Shown here: in pieces, positions 1 through 7,554 of the stretch
Numbering within the stretch: position 1 is the first letter of the stretch
Layout of the letters: every line of letters begins with the position of its first letter
Assembly: GCA_002694945.1 (NCBI GenBank)
Contig: NZNP01000045.1
Coordinates: 13,282-28,028, forward strand
Direction: 5' to 3'
Origin: Gammaproteobacteria bacterium
GTDB lineage: Bacteria > Pseudomonadota > Gammaproteobacteria > Pseudomonadales > Azotimanducaceae
DNA: 14,747 nucleotides
Notes under the pieces: generated by a model
What the model saw: only the letters and a program-made list of their open reading frames with translations
Database searches by the model: none
Told to the model about the DNA's origin: nothing
Translations under genes and position numbers: made by a program

Positions 1-1398
1 CTCTGGTGTCAGCGGGTATGACCAGAGATAAAATAAAGCAATGCTATAGAAGAATATTGGGCCACAGCAATAGACAAGTCTTAGCGAGAGCACACCAATA
101 TCAGTGCTCGCACTCAGATCGCCAGATGGGTCAAAACCCAATAAGCCAACGAGATTAAGCGCCATGCCAGTACCCAGCGCGACCGCCAGCTTATCCGTCA
201 AACCTAGAATGGCAAAATAGCTGCCAGCCCTACGTCCACCACTGCGAGCCGTATCAACGTCAACTACGTCAGCGAGCATTGCGACAGGCAAAAACTGTAG
301 TCCGCCAAAGCAAAAGCCTTTGACGATAAATAGTAAAAAGAAAGGCAAATAGTCACCATGGCTGAGAAACAGATTAGCGCCACTCACCATGGCAACAAGG
401 ATCAATGTTCCGCCAAAAGCTAAATGTTTACCGATGCGTCGGCCTAACCAAAGCCAAAATGGAATGGCACCTAGCCCAGCAACGAAATAAAAAAAGTAGG
501 CAGCACCGATAGTAGGCACACCAATAATGTCTCTGATAAAGAAGAGAGAAACCGCGTTTCGAAAGGCCTCACCAAAAATTACCATCAGCACGATGATCAA
601 GACTCGGCGCATTGGACCATTTTTCCACAACATACGCGCACCTTCTTTTATAGGCACAGTTTCATTCTCAATGGCCGGTGGCTCCTTGACCATAGTCAAT
701 ACAATAAAAACACAGACCGGCAAAACCAATATGATCGTGTAAGCCAATCCCATAAGAACGGGCCCAGTCAAAGTAGCTCTATCGACAATCTTCTTTTCCC
801 GAAAATCGCCGCTGAAAGCACCGATTGCGTCACTAACCATTACAGAAAAAAGTTCACCTAGCCCAGCACCATCGGAGGTGATTTCAACCACCATGGGTAC
901 GGTTGCAGCTAGCATCAAACCGCCGAGGACAAAAAACTCCCGTGCAGCGGTCACCCTTGAACGTTGATGATAATCCGGAGACAGTTCGGCGCCCCACGCT
1001 CTATGCGGTAGAGCTATAATTGTTGAACCCAGAAAAAACAGGGTGAGATAGGTAAGGAAATAAAGAATCCCTACCCCGTCGGGCGGAATAAATAATTTAT
1101 AGACACCCAGCATCATAATGGGCATACCTAATAGAACCCAGGGCTTTCGGCGTCCGAAACGCGTTCTAAATCGATCTGAAAGTTCTCCCATGAGGGGGTC
1201 GGTGATGACATCCGTAAAACGGGCCAACATTAAAATAGTACCGACCATCGCCAGACTCAGGCCCAGCCCGCCGGAGTAATGCGCTGGAATCCAGATAGCA
1301 AGCGGATAGCCAATCACAGCGAGAGGAACACCGATCGTCCCGTGGGCATAAATTGTCTTTGCCGACAGACGTTCCTCAGGCTGGGATTCAATACTCAT
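1..1398 (-). CDS. MFS transporter, GPH (MelB-like) family, 3' end cut by window edge
   Basis: Probable secondary transporter of the glycoside-pentoside-hexuronide:cation symporter family in the inner membrane. The frame is open from ATG at 1398 to base 1 (466 codons, no stop), so only a short C-terminus should be missing for a family of roughly 450-500 residues. After the first transmembrane segment it reads ARFTDVITDPLMG (residues 59-71). Asp63 and Asp67 match the two cation-site aspartates of MelB (Asp55 and Asp59), while the MelB Asn58 position is Thr66. The cytoplasmic loop motif follows, with DRFRTRFGRRKPW around 75-87. Many hydrophobic segments run through the rest. The start lies 2 nt after the acyl-CoA dehydrogenase stop, with GGAG inside that gene's end as ribosome site, so translation is probably coupled. 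Substrate unknown: many such proteins beside acyl-CoA genes may not carry sugars. Family confident, substrate not. Confidence 0.88.
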   Translation of the reverse strand, partial: MSIESQPEERLSAKTIYAHGTIGVPLAVIGYPLAIWIPAHYSGGLGLSLAMVGTILMLARFTDVITDPLMGELSDRFRTRFGRRKPWVLLGMPIMMLGVYKLFIPPDGVGILYFLTYLTLFFLGSTIIALPHRAWGAELSPDYHQRSRVTAAREFFVLGGLMLAATVPMVVEITSDGAGLGELFSVMVSDAIGAFSGDFREKKIVDRATLTGPVLMGLAYTIILVLPVCVFIVLTMVKEPPAIENETVPIKEGARMLWKNGPMRRVLIIVLMVIFGEAFRNAVSLFFIRDIIGVPTIGAAYFFYFVAGLGAIPFWLWLGRRIGKHLAFGGTLILVAMVSGANLFLSHGDYLPFFLLFIVKGFCFGGLQFLPVAMLADVVDVDTARSGGRRAGSYFAILGLTDKLAVALGTGMALNLVGLLGFDPSGDLSASTDIGVLSLRLVYCCGPIFFYSIALFYLWSYPLTPE

Positions 1399-1400
1399 GC

Positions 1401-2588
1401 CTATAACTCCAGTATCGACTTGGCAACGATGTTCCGCTGGATCTCTGAGGAGCCGCCGGCAATAGTTCGCATTCTGTTATTGAGAAAACTCGGGACGACA
1501 GGCAGATATAGTTCTTCGCCAATTGATTCACTTCCCCCAACTTCCAGCGCTCCGGGCTGATAGGGCAAGCCATAATAGCCAGCGATTTCAACCCCCAGTT
1601 CATCCGCCCGCTGCAAAGTTTCGGAACTCACAGCATTCAATACTGAGGAGACTGAACCGGGCGTCTCACCCGCGCTTAACTGCACCAGCACGCGCTGTTC
1701 AGATGCCTCAATAGCAGTACATTCAATTTCAAGAGCCGCAATTTTGTAATGGATTTCGCTGTTGGACGCACCTGTGTAGTCATCAATCTCGGTCATTCGT
1801 TTCGCCCTAGTCAAAAGCCTACGCAACTCAACCGATGACATCGAAAACCGTTCGAATTGCAACAGATACTTGGCGACTGTCCAGCCTTGATTCTCAGCTC
1901 CGACACGATTTGCTTTGGGCACACGGACATCGTCAAAAAACACCTGATTTAACTCGTGGCTACCTTCAAGGTTGACAATCGGTTTGATCGTAATCCCTGG
2001 CAAAGCCATATCAATCAGTAAAAAAGAAATTCCTTGCTGAACTTTTCCTTCAGTCGAAGTTCTTACCAACGCAAACATCATATTCGCGTGATGTGCAAAA
2101 CTGGTCCAAATTTTAGTTCCGTTAACCAAATAGTCGTCGCCATCTGCAACCGCCATGGTCTTTAGTGAAGCCAAGTCCGAACCAGAGCTCGGTTCCGAGT
2201 AACCCTGACACCAGATATGCTCACCCGTGAGGATACGAGGCAGGTAATAGGATTTCTGCTCCTGAGAACCATATCCAATCAGCATTGGCCCACACATCTT
2301 AAGTCCCATAGGAGAGATGCCAGGGGTCTCATAGCGCGCGCACTCCTGAGCAAAAATATATCGCTGGGTTAGAGACCAGCCCGTACCTCCGTACTCGACC
2401 GGCCAATCGGGTACAAGCCATCCTCTTTCATAAAGCACCTTCTGCCAGGCGTCCGCGGACAGTGGCTCTTGCCAAATACTAGTTTTTTTTCGACCGGCTT
2501 CTTTTAACTCATCGGTCAGCGCCGATTCTAGAAAGTCTTGAACTTCTGAACGGAAGACTTCATCGGCTTCGGAAAAAGCGTTGTTCAT
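1401..2588 (-). CDS. acyl-CoA dehydrogenase, FadE-like
   Basis: FAD-dependent flavoprotein that would oxidise an acyl-CoA to the 2-enoyl-CoA. At 395 residues it has normal family length. The N-terminal helical domain includes GWLVPDWPVEYGGTG (56-70). The middle beta domain has the FAD/substrate signature QGYSEPSSGSDLASL (128-142), then NGTKIWTSFAH (156-166). The C-terminal helical domain ends with IAGGSSEIQRNIVAKSIL. In MCAD-type enzymes the catalytic Glu falls at the first residue of EGTSQIQ; here that position is Gly378. Glu246 in QFERF is in the region used as base by IVD/LCAD and mycobacterial FadE26-type enzymes, so it is the likely base (inference). A good ribosome site, GAGGAAA, precedes ATG 2588. 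It is the first gene of an operon with the MFS transporter and is divergent from the persulfide dioxygenase. The substrate could be short, branched or polycyclic and is not decided by the sequence. Confidence 0.93.
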   Translation of the reverse strand: MNNAFSEADEVFRSEVQDFLESALTDELKEAGRKKTSIWQEPLSADAWQKVLYERGWLVPDWPVEYGGTGWSLTQRYIFAQECARYETPGISPMGLKMCGPMLIGYGSQEQKSYYLPRILTGEHIWCQGYSEPSSGSDLASLKTMAVADGDDYLVNGTKIWTSFAHHANMMFALVRTSTEGKVQQGISFLLIDMALPGITIKPIVNLEGSHELNQVFFDDVRVPKANRVGAENQGWTVAKYLLQFERFSMSSVELRRLLTRAKRMTEIDDYTGASNSEIHYKIAALEIECTAIEASEQRVLVQLSAGETPGSVSSVLNAVSSETLQRADELGVEIAGYYGLPYQPGALEVGGSESIGEELYLPVVPSFLNNRMRTIAGGSSEIQRNIVAKSILEL

Positions 2589-2635
2589 AGGGTTTCCTCG
2601 TTTTTCATTTCCAGACTAAAGTATTATCGATCTAG

Positions 2636-2655
2636 GAGCGAGTCATGCACTGCTC
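2636..2655. promoter_or_regulatory. candidate operator: near-perfect inverted repeat in divergent promoter region
   Basis: The left arm GAGC-g-AGT (2636-2643, one extra G) and the right arm ACTGCTC (2649-2655) are complementary around a CATGC centre. The site lies between the divergent acyl-CoA dehydrogenase and persulfide dioxygenase genes. On the minus strand a -10-like GATAAT occupies 2628-2623 with no recognisable -35, so the palindrome would sit over the -35 area of the dehydrogenase operon. That position would suit a regulator dimer. No regulator gene is visible nearby. The assignment rests on position and symmetry only. Confidence 0.3.
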
Positions 2656-2721
2656 GATTATCGCGACAACGCTGATAAAGAGTATCTTTGAAACATTGCC
2701 CGCTTAACATTTTTTAGGTAT

Positions 2722-2752
2722 GTGACTGTAATCCATAGCTCTAGGCTATAAT
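2722..2752 (+). promoter_or_regulatory. probable sigma70 promoter for the persulfide dioxygenase gene
   Basis: A perfect -10 box TATAAT lies at 2747-2752, with GTGACT (4 of 6 to TTGACA) at 2722-2727 and a long 19-nt spacer. A transcript would start near 2759, leaving a leader of about 19 nt before ATG 2778. The -10 box is convincing and the -35 is weak, so an activator may help. Confidence 0.5.
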
Positions 2753-2777
2753 CAACACAATCTAGCCCGAGCAATCT

Positions 2778-3833
2778 ATGATATTTCGCCAACTGTTCGA
2801 TCCCGTTTCTTCCACATACTCCTACATTCTTGGCTGTGAGGGAAAACATGAAGCTATCGTTATTGACTCTGTTTTTGAGCAGCACAATCGAGATACCGCG
2901 CTCCTTCGCGAGTTGAACCTTTCTGTACGCTATGCCATCGACACGCACATACACGCAGATCACGTTACAGGTGCATGGCTTATGAAACAGGAATTCGATG
3001 CCCAGATCGCTATTGCAGAGAAAGCTAATGTCACCAATGCTGACGTTGCCCTCCATGATGGGGAGACACTTGTATTCGGTGACTGCTCGCTGACCGCCAT
3101 CGCTACACCCGGCCACACAGCTGGTTGTATGACCTTTATCACGGAGGACAAATCCATGGCTTTTACCGGCGATTGCCTATTAATTCGATCGGCCGGTCGA
3201 ACAGATTTTCAAGCCGGAGACGTCGAAACCTTGTGGAACAGCATTAGGGATAAAATCTTTTCTTTACCAGATGGATGCCTGATCTACCCAGCACACGATT
3301 ACCTTGGACGGACTGTTTCCTCAGTTGCAGAAGAAAAACGCTTCAATCCACGTATCGGCGGCGACGCTCAGCAAGAGGACTTTAGCGGCTATATGGAGAA
3401 TATGAACCTGCCTCACCCAAAGTTGCTCGCACTTGCGGTACCGGCAAACATTCTTTCGGGCAAACCTGAGTACGAGCCTAATATACCAACATGGGGCCCC
3501 ATCACTGTTACTTTTGCTGGTATACCCGAGGTTGAGCCTGACTGGGTTGCCAATAATCGAGCTACACTTTGCATCCTGGATGTAAGAAATGAGCAAGAGT
3601 TTCAGGGAGATCTGGGACACGTCGAAGGTTCTATGTTGATACCACTTAGTGAATTACGTCAACGAATCAATGAAGTCCCTAAAGACAAACCAGTTGTGGT
3701 TATTTGCCAGTCTGGGAAACGCAGTGCAATGGCAACTCAGATATTGCAAACCGATGGTTTCAAACAAACTGCAAATATAGCTGGCGGCTTAATTAATTGG
3801 ACCAAACTTACCCTACCTGGTCTGGTCGTTTAA
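2778..3833 (+). CDS. persulfide dioxygenase-rhodanese fusion (ETHE1-like MBL domain plus rhodanese)
   Basis: Cytoplasmic sulfur enzyme expected to oxidise glutathione persulfide or similar to sulfite at a mononuclear iron, with a sulfurtransferase domain on the same chain. The metallo-beta-lactamase part (about 1-195) shows THIHADH (56-62), PGHTAG (111-116) with His113, TGDCLL with Asp132, and PAHD with His173. ETHE1 binds iron through the equivalents of His57, His113 and Asp132. The stretch GRTDFQ (140-145), CLIYPAHDY and EEKRFNPR match ETHE1 closely. The rhodanese domain (about 255-351) has ILDVR, HVEGS and the active loop CQSGKRS with Cys310, so it looks active. At 351 residues it matches known bacterial persulfide dioxygenase-rhodanese fusions. 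The N-terminus MIFRQLFDP is typical, supporting ATG 2778 despite a poor ribosome site. Its stop is 2 nt before the CoA-transferase start. No signal peptide. Family very confident; precise thiol substrate not known. Confidence 0.93.
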   Translation: MIFRQLFDPVSSTYSYILGCEGKHEAIVIDSVFEQHNRDTALLRELNLSVRYAIDTHIHADHVTGAWLMKQEFDAQIAIAEKANVTNADVALHDGETLVFGDCSLTAIATPGHTAGCMTFITEDKSMAFTGDCLLIRSAGRTDFQAGDVETLWNSIRDKIFSLPDGCLIYPAHDYLGRTVSSVAEEKRFNPRIGGDAQQEDFSGYMENMNLPHPKLLALAVPANILSGKPEYEPNIPTWGPITVTFAGIPEVEPDWVANNRATLCILDVRNEQEFQGDLGHVEGSMLIPLSELRQRINEVPKDKPVVVICQSGKRSAMATQILQTDGFKQTANIAGGLINWTKLTLPGLVV

Positions 3834-3835
3834 TC

Positions 3836-4963
3836 ATGGAGGATCTCTCTGGCATTACCGTCATCGCTATAGAACAAGCTTTGGCAGCACCATACACTTC
3901 AGGACGAATGGCAGAAGCAGGTGCGCGGGTCATTAAAATTGAGAGAGAGGAAGGCGACTTCGCTAGACATTATGATAATTTCGTAAATGGCGAAAGTGCT
4001 TATTTCGTCTGGGCGAATGCTGGCAAAGAAAGCATTTCACTGAATCTCAAGGAAGAGAAAGATGCCGACTTATTAAGGAATTTGTTGGAATCCGCCGACG
4101 TTCTACTGCAAAACTTGGTGCCAGGAGCATTACACCGTCTTGGTTTCGACCTACAAGAACTCCATCAAGAGCATCCTTCGCTGATAATTTGTTCTGTAAG
4201 CGGTTACGGTGAGGACGGTCCTTACCGTGATCAAAAAGCCTACGACCTGCTGATTCAGGCAGAGTCAGGTCTTTGCAGCATCACAGGGACCGGTGATCAG
4301 TTAACGCGGGTTGGAGTCTCAGTCTCTGACATCTCGGCCGGCATGACAGCTTATCAAGAAATCCTGCAAGCCTTGTTCGCCAGGGAACGAGATCCAGAAC
4401 GCCATGGCCGAATCATCAATGTTTCGCTCTTTCAATCCACAGTCGACTGGATGAATGTTCCTTATCTCCAACATCACCATGGAGGATTCACTCCACAAAA
4501 TCATGGATTAAAGCACCCGAGTATCGCACCTTACGGCGCTTTCGCCTGCGGGGATAATAAGCAAATCCTCATCAGCATCCAGAATGAACGTGAATGGCAT
4601 AGGCTCTGTGAAATCGCGTTGAAGGACCCCGATTTGGTCAAGGATGAGCGCTTCTCTTCGAGTACCCGCCGAGTGGAAAACCGAGAATTACTCGATGCTC
4701 GAATTGGAGCTGCTTTTAAACAGTTTGATAGAGATACGGTGATAAAGAAACTATCTGATGCTGGTATCGCATACGGTAGACTAAGTGACCTTGACGATTT
4801 GGCAAAACATCCCCAGGTGAAGTTTCGCAATATCGAGGTCGCTGGCAGTTCTATTAAACTGCTAGCACGAGGAGCTGAAGTGCAAGGGAAACCTCGCAAA
4901 ACACTGCGTTTACCTAAACTGGGACAGGATAATGAAAAAATTAGGAGAGAATTCAGTAAATAA
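3836..4963 (+). CDS. family III CoA-transferase (CaiB/BaiF type)
   Basis: Transfers CoA between acyl-CoA and a free carboxylic acid through aspartyl-anhydride and CoA-thioester intermediates. From ATG 3836 the protein has 375 residues, near the family norm. An earlier in-frame start at 3797 would lie inside the persulfide dioxygenase gene and add 13 residues unlike the family N-terminus, so I rejected it. Family marks are the opening LSGITVIAIEQALAAPYTSGRMAEAGARVIKIE split over residues 4-36, SLNLK (67-72 area), DVLLQNLVPG (88-97), RLGFD, and AYDLLIQAESGL (135-146). In that last motif Asp137 is the expected catalytic aspartate. The start lies 2 nt after the upstream stop without its own clear Shine-Dalgarno, implying coupled translation with the persulfide dioxygenase. 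The acid substrate cannot be read from sequence. Family confident. Confidence 0.9.
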   Translation: MEDLSGITVIAIEQALAAPYTSGRMAEAGARVIKIEREEGDFARHYDNFVNGESAYFVWANAGKESISLNLKEEKDADLLRNLLESADVLLQNLVPGALHRLGFDLQELHQEHPSLIICSVSGYGEDGPYRDQKAYDLLIQAESGLCSITGTGDQLTRVGVSVSDISAGMTAYQEILQALFARERDPERHGRIINVSLFQSTVDWMNVPYLQHHHGGFTPQNHGLKHPSIAPYGAFACGDNKQILISIQNEREWHRLCEIALKDPDLVKDERFSSSTRRVENRELLDARIGAAFKQFDRDTVIKKLSDAGIAYGRLSDLDDLAKHPQVKFRNIEVAGSSIKLLARGAEVQGKPRKTLRLPKLGQDNEKIRREFSK

Positions 4964-5044
4964 CCTTAGACCTGAAGAAATCAGTTTGCATTAAGATCAT
5001 CAAGCGATTAAAAACTATCAACTTTCAAGAATCGAGCCTCGAAC

Positions 5045-5641
5045 ATGGATATTTCCACTATTGTGATATTTGTTGGCCTTGGAGCAATTGTCATCTGGAC
5101 CATCGCCATCTATAACCAACTGGTGGCGCTGAAGAACCGTTACAAAAACGGTTTCGCACAGATCGAAGTGCAATTGAAAAGACGCTACGATCTCATACCC
5201 AATCTAGTCGAAACTGCCAAAGGTTATCTGGACCATGAGAGAGAAACCTTAGAAGAAGTTACGAAGGCCAGAGACGCCGCTGCTTCTGTATTGACTGAGG
5301 CAGCCATGGACCCAAGCAATGCAGATGCAATCAGAAATCTAGCCAATCAAGAAGGATTATTACAAGGAGCGTTAAGTCGTCTCAACGTTGCAGTAGAAGC
5401 CTACCCAGATCTCAAGGCCAATCAAAACATGATGCAGGTATCGGAAGAGTTGACCTCAACCGAAAACAAAATTGCTTTCGCTAGACAAGCATTCAATGAC
5501 CAGGTCATGAATTACAATACCTATAGACAATCTTTTCCTCAAATAATAATTGCCGGTGGGCTGGGTCACAGGAGCGATGCTGAACTCCTAGAATTCGCTG
5601 ACAGCAACGCAATACAAGAAGCTCCCAGCATTTCATTTTAA
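5045..5641 (+). CDS. lemA: LemA family membrane protein
   Basis: Small membrane-anchored protein of unknown biochemical role, often encoded beside membrane proteases. One transmembrane segment (residues about 5-24) is followed by the LemA core NQLVALKNRYKNGFAQIEVQLKRRYDLIPNLVETAKGYL, split over 24-62. The rest is a long helical coiled-coil-like region ending with EELTSTENKIAFARQAFND and NTYRQSFP. At 198 residues it has typical length. It probably has its N-terminus outside and a cytoplasmic helical bundle, though topology is inferred. The gap to the M48 protease gene is only 23 nt, so they are almost certainly cotranscribed. The 81 nt before it contain no convincing promoter, so it could also be read through from the CoA-transferase gene. 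Confidence 0.93.
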   Translation: MDISTIVIFVGLGAIVIWTIAIYNQLVALKNRYKNGFAQIEVQLKRRYDLIPNLVETAKGYLDHERETLEEVTKARDAAASVLTEAAMDPSNADAIRNLANQEGLLQGALSRLNVAVEAYPDLKANQNMMQVSEELTSTENKIAFARQAFNDQVMNYNTYRQSFPQIIIAGGLGHRSDAELLEFADSNAIQEAPSISF

Positions 5642-5664
5642 CCCGGCAAAGAAAGTCGCCGCCA

Positions 5665-7554
5665 ATGGATTTCTTTCAATCCCAGGATATCGCAAGAAGG
5701 AACACGAAACTCTTAGTAGTGCTATTCAGTCTAGCCGTCTTATCACTCATCCTACTTTCAAATCTAATGATTTTCGCGCTTATTAATATCAGTGGTGAAC
5801 GTGCGAATATCAGCAATGGTTACTATTATGACGTCAAACTAATGGCCACTGTTTCGCTCGGTGTCATCTCGCTGATCGTTGGAGCTAGCTTGATCCGGAT
5901 ACTCTCATTGCGCAGAGGCGGCAGCGTCGTTGCAGAGATGCTCGACGGGGAATTATTGGTCGACGCCGGGGCGGACCGCAACAAACAGAGACTAATGAAC
6001 GTCGTTGAGGAAATGGCGATTGCCTCCGGCACACCTGTGCCGCCAGTTTATCTGATCCGCGACAAGGCAATTAATGCTTTCGCTGCAGGCTATTCCCCTG
6101 GAGATGCGGTCATCGGGATTACGAAAGGGGCCATAGAAAACCTTTCGCGAGACGAACTACAGGGCGTTATTGCACATGAATTCAGTCATATCCTCAACGG
6201 TGACATGCGGCTGAATATCCGGATCATGGGGATGCTTTACGGCATCCTTATTCTGACAGTGATCGGAAGGATACTGGCGCGTTCAGGCGCTTACCGCGCC
6301 GGAGTTGGATCACGTAGCAAAAATTCAGATGGTCGTATTGCAGCAGTTGGTCTGGGACTTATGTTTGTCGGCTATCTTGGCTATTTTTTTGGCAAGGCCA
6401 TAAAATCAGCCGTGAGTCGACAGCGCGAATATCTAGCGGATGCGTCAGCCGTCCAGTTCACTCGAAACCGTAAAGGGATTGCGGATGCTTTAAAACGGAT
6501 TGGTGGGCACAGCCCCGGCACTGTTCTGCAGCACCCGTCAAGTGAAGAACTCAGTCACACTTTTTTCTGCGAAGGAATTTCTTTTGGTTTGACTAGACTG
6601 ATGGCAACTCATCCGACCTTGGAAAAGCGCATCGCCAGATTAGAGCCTGACTGGGACGGTGGTTACCTAAACGGGACCCCGCCAGCCAATGATGACAATC
6701 CTTTATCAGAGTCAGCAGCTGGGTTTGGTGCAAACCACTTCGCTCTCAACGCCGACCAAATCGTCGGCACAATTGGAAATCTGACCGAGAGCCAAGTAGG
6801 AATAGCGAAACAAATTATTGCTTCTCTTCCACAGCAGCTAAGAAAAGCTGCTCGCGACCCCTTTACAGCCAGAGCCCTGATCTATCTTATGCATCTAGAC
6901 ACTGATGTAGAGGTGCGAAACAAACAACTGACTTACCTTCAGGAATCTGCTGATAAGGGAATTTACAAGGCTTTGGAGACGCTCATAAATTCAGATAACA
7001 AAGTAAAACCAAACATGCGGTTACCTTTGATCGAAATTGCCTTGCCAACCTTTCAGCAACTGAGTTACCAGCAGTACAAGTTGTTTCTCAAAAACCTCAA
7101 TATTCTGATCAAAGCTGATGACCGTATTAGTTTGTCAGAGTGGGCCAGATACACCATGATCTCAAAAAATCTCAGTAAGGCCTTTGATGGTCAACATACT
7201 CATGTAAGGTTTAAATCACTCAAAGCAGTACGCTCAGACATAGAGACCGTCTTATCAATACTAGCTTACGCCAATGATCGGACTGAAGTCAGCCCTGAAA
7301 TATCATTCGCTGCAGGCAGTCAGGCGCTCAATATAGATATAGCGCTCGCAGGAAAAGAGCAACTCAGCTTGCTGCGGATGACCCGGGCTCTCGACAATCT
7401 CTCTGCTCTTCACCCTCTGCGTAAACCACAATTACTCAAGGCGTGCGTGAGAACTATCGTCGCAGACAATAGCCTCGGCGCAGAGGAAGAAGAATTGCTG
7501 CGCACAATCTCAGACTCACTTGATTGTCCAATGCCCCCAATTAGAGCAATTTAG
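5665..7554 (+). CDS. M48 family (HtpX-like) membrane zinc metalloprotease with long C-terminal extension
   Basis: Likely an inner-membrane quality-control endopeptidase. Two N-terminal transmembrane segments (about 16-40 and 60-80) precede the protease domain. The zinc motif HEFSH is at 171-175 within GVIAHEFSHILNGDMRLN, and the third ligand is probably Glu255 in REYLADASA. Two more hydrophobic segments (about 184-204 and 227-248) lie between them, as in HtpX. TLEKRIARLEP near 320-330 closes the normal catalytic unit, where HtpX itself (about 290 residues) would end. The remaining 300 residues are soluble and helical, with a stretch resembling TerB-like helical domains (LNILIKADDRISLSEWARY, about 480-498). 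The extension has no function I can name. It follows lemA by 23 nt. Its TAG stop overlaps the stop of the convergent crotonase gene. Catalytic residues are all present. Confidence 0.92.
   Translation: MDFFQSQDIARRNTKLLVVLFSLAVLSLILLSNLMIFALINISGERANISNGYYYDVKLMATVSLGVISLIVGASLIRILSLRRGGSVVAEMLDGELLVDAGADRNKQRLMNVVEEMAIASGTPVPPVYLIRDKAINAFAAGYSPGDAVIGITKGAIENLSRDELQGVIAHEFSHILNGDMRLNIRIMGMLYGILILTVIGRILARSGAYRAGVGSRSKNSDGRIAAVGLGLMFVGYLGYFFGKAIKSAVSRQREYLADASAVQFTRNRKGIADALKRIGGHSPGTVLQHPSSEELSHTFFCEGISFGLTRLMATHPTLEKRIARLEPDWDGGYLNGTPPANDDNPLSESAAGFGANHFALNADQIVGTIGNLTESQVGIAKQIIASLPQQLRKAARDPFTARALIYLMHLDTDVEVRNKQLTYLQESADKGIYKALETLINSDNKVKPNMRLPLIEIALPTFQQLSYQQYKLFLKNLNILIKADDRISLSEWARYTMISKNLSKAFDGQHTHVRFKSLKAVRSDIETVLSILAYANDRTEVSPEISFAAGSQALNIDIALAGKEQLSLLRMTRALDNLSALHPLRKPQLLKACVRTIVADNSLGAEEEELLRTISDSLDCPMPPIRAI

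Noticed and set aside
1..27. Perfect 7-bp inverted repeat, CTCTGGT (1-7) and ACCAGAG (21-27).
   Set aside because: It lies inside the transporter coding frame and no T run follows. It may be chance or part of a codon pattern, and the sequence to the left is not available.
2658..3116. Minus-strand open frame of about 150 codons overlapping the persulfide dioxygenase gene.
   Set aside because: It lies antisense to a strongly conserved gene and reads as a shadow frame with no recognisable motif.
3797..3835. Earlier ATG that would extend the CoA-transferase by 13 residues.
   Set aside because: The extension overlaps the rhodanese end and does not resemble the family N-terminus; MEDLSGITVI from 3836 does.
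4996..5024. Possible promoter before lemA (TTGCAT near 4986, A-rich -10).
   Set aside because: Both boxes are weak matches and the region is simply AT-rich. lemA could be read from upstream.
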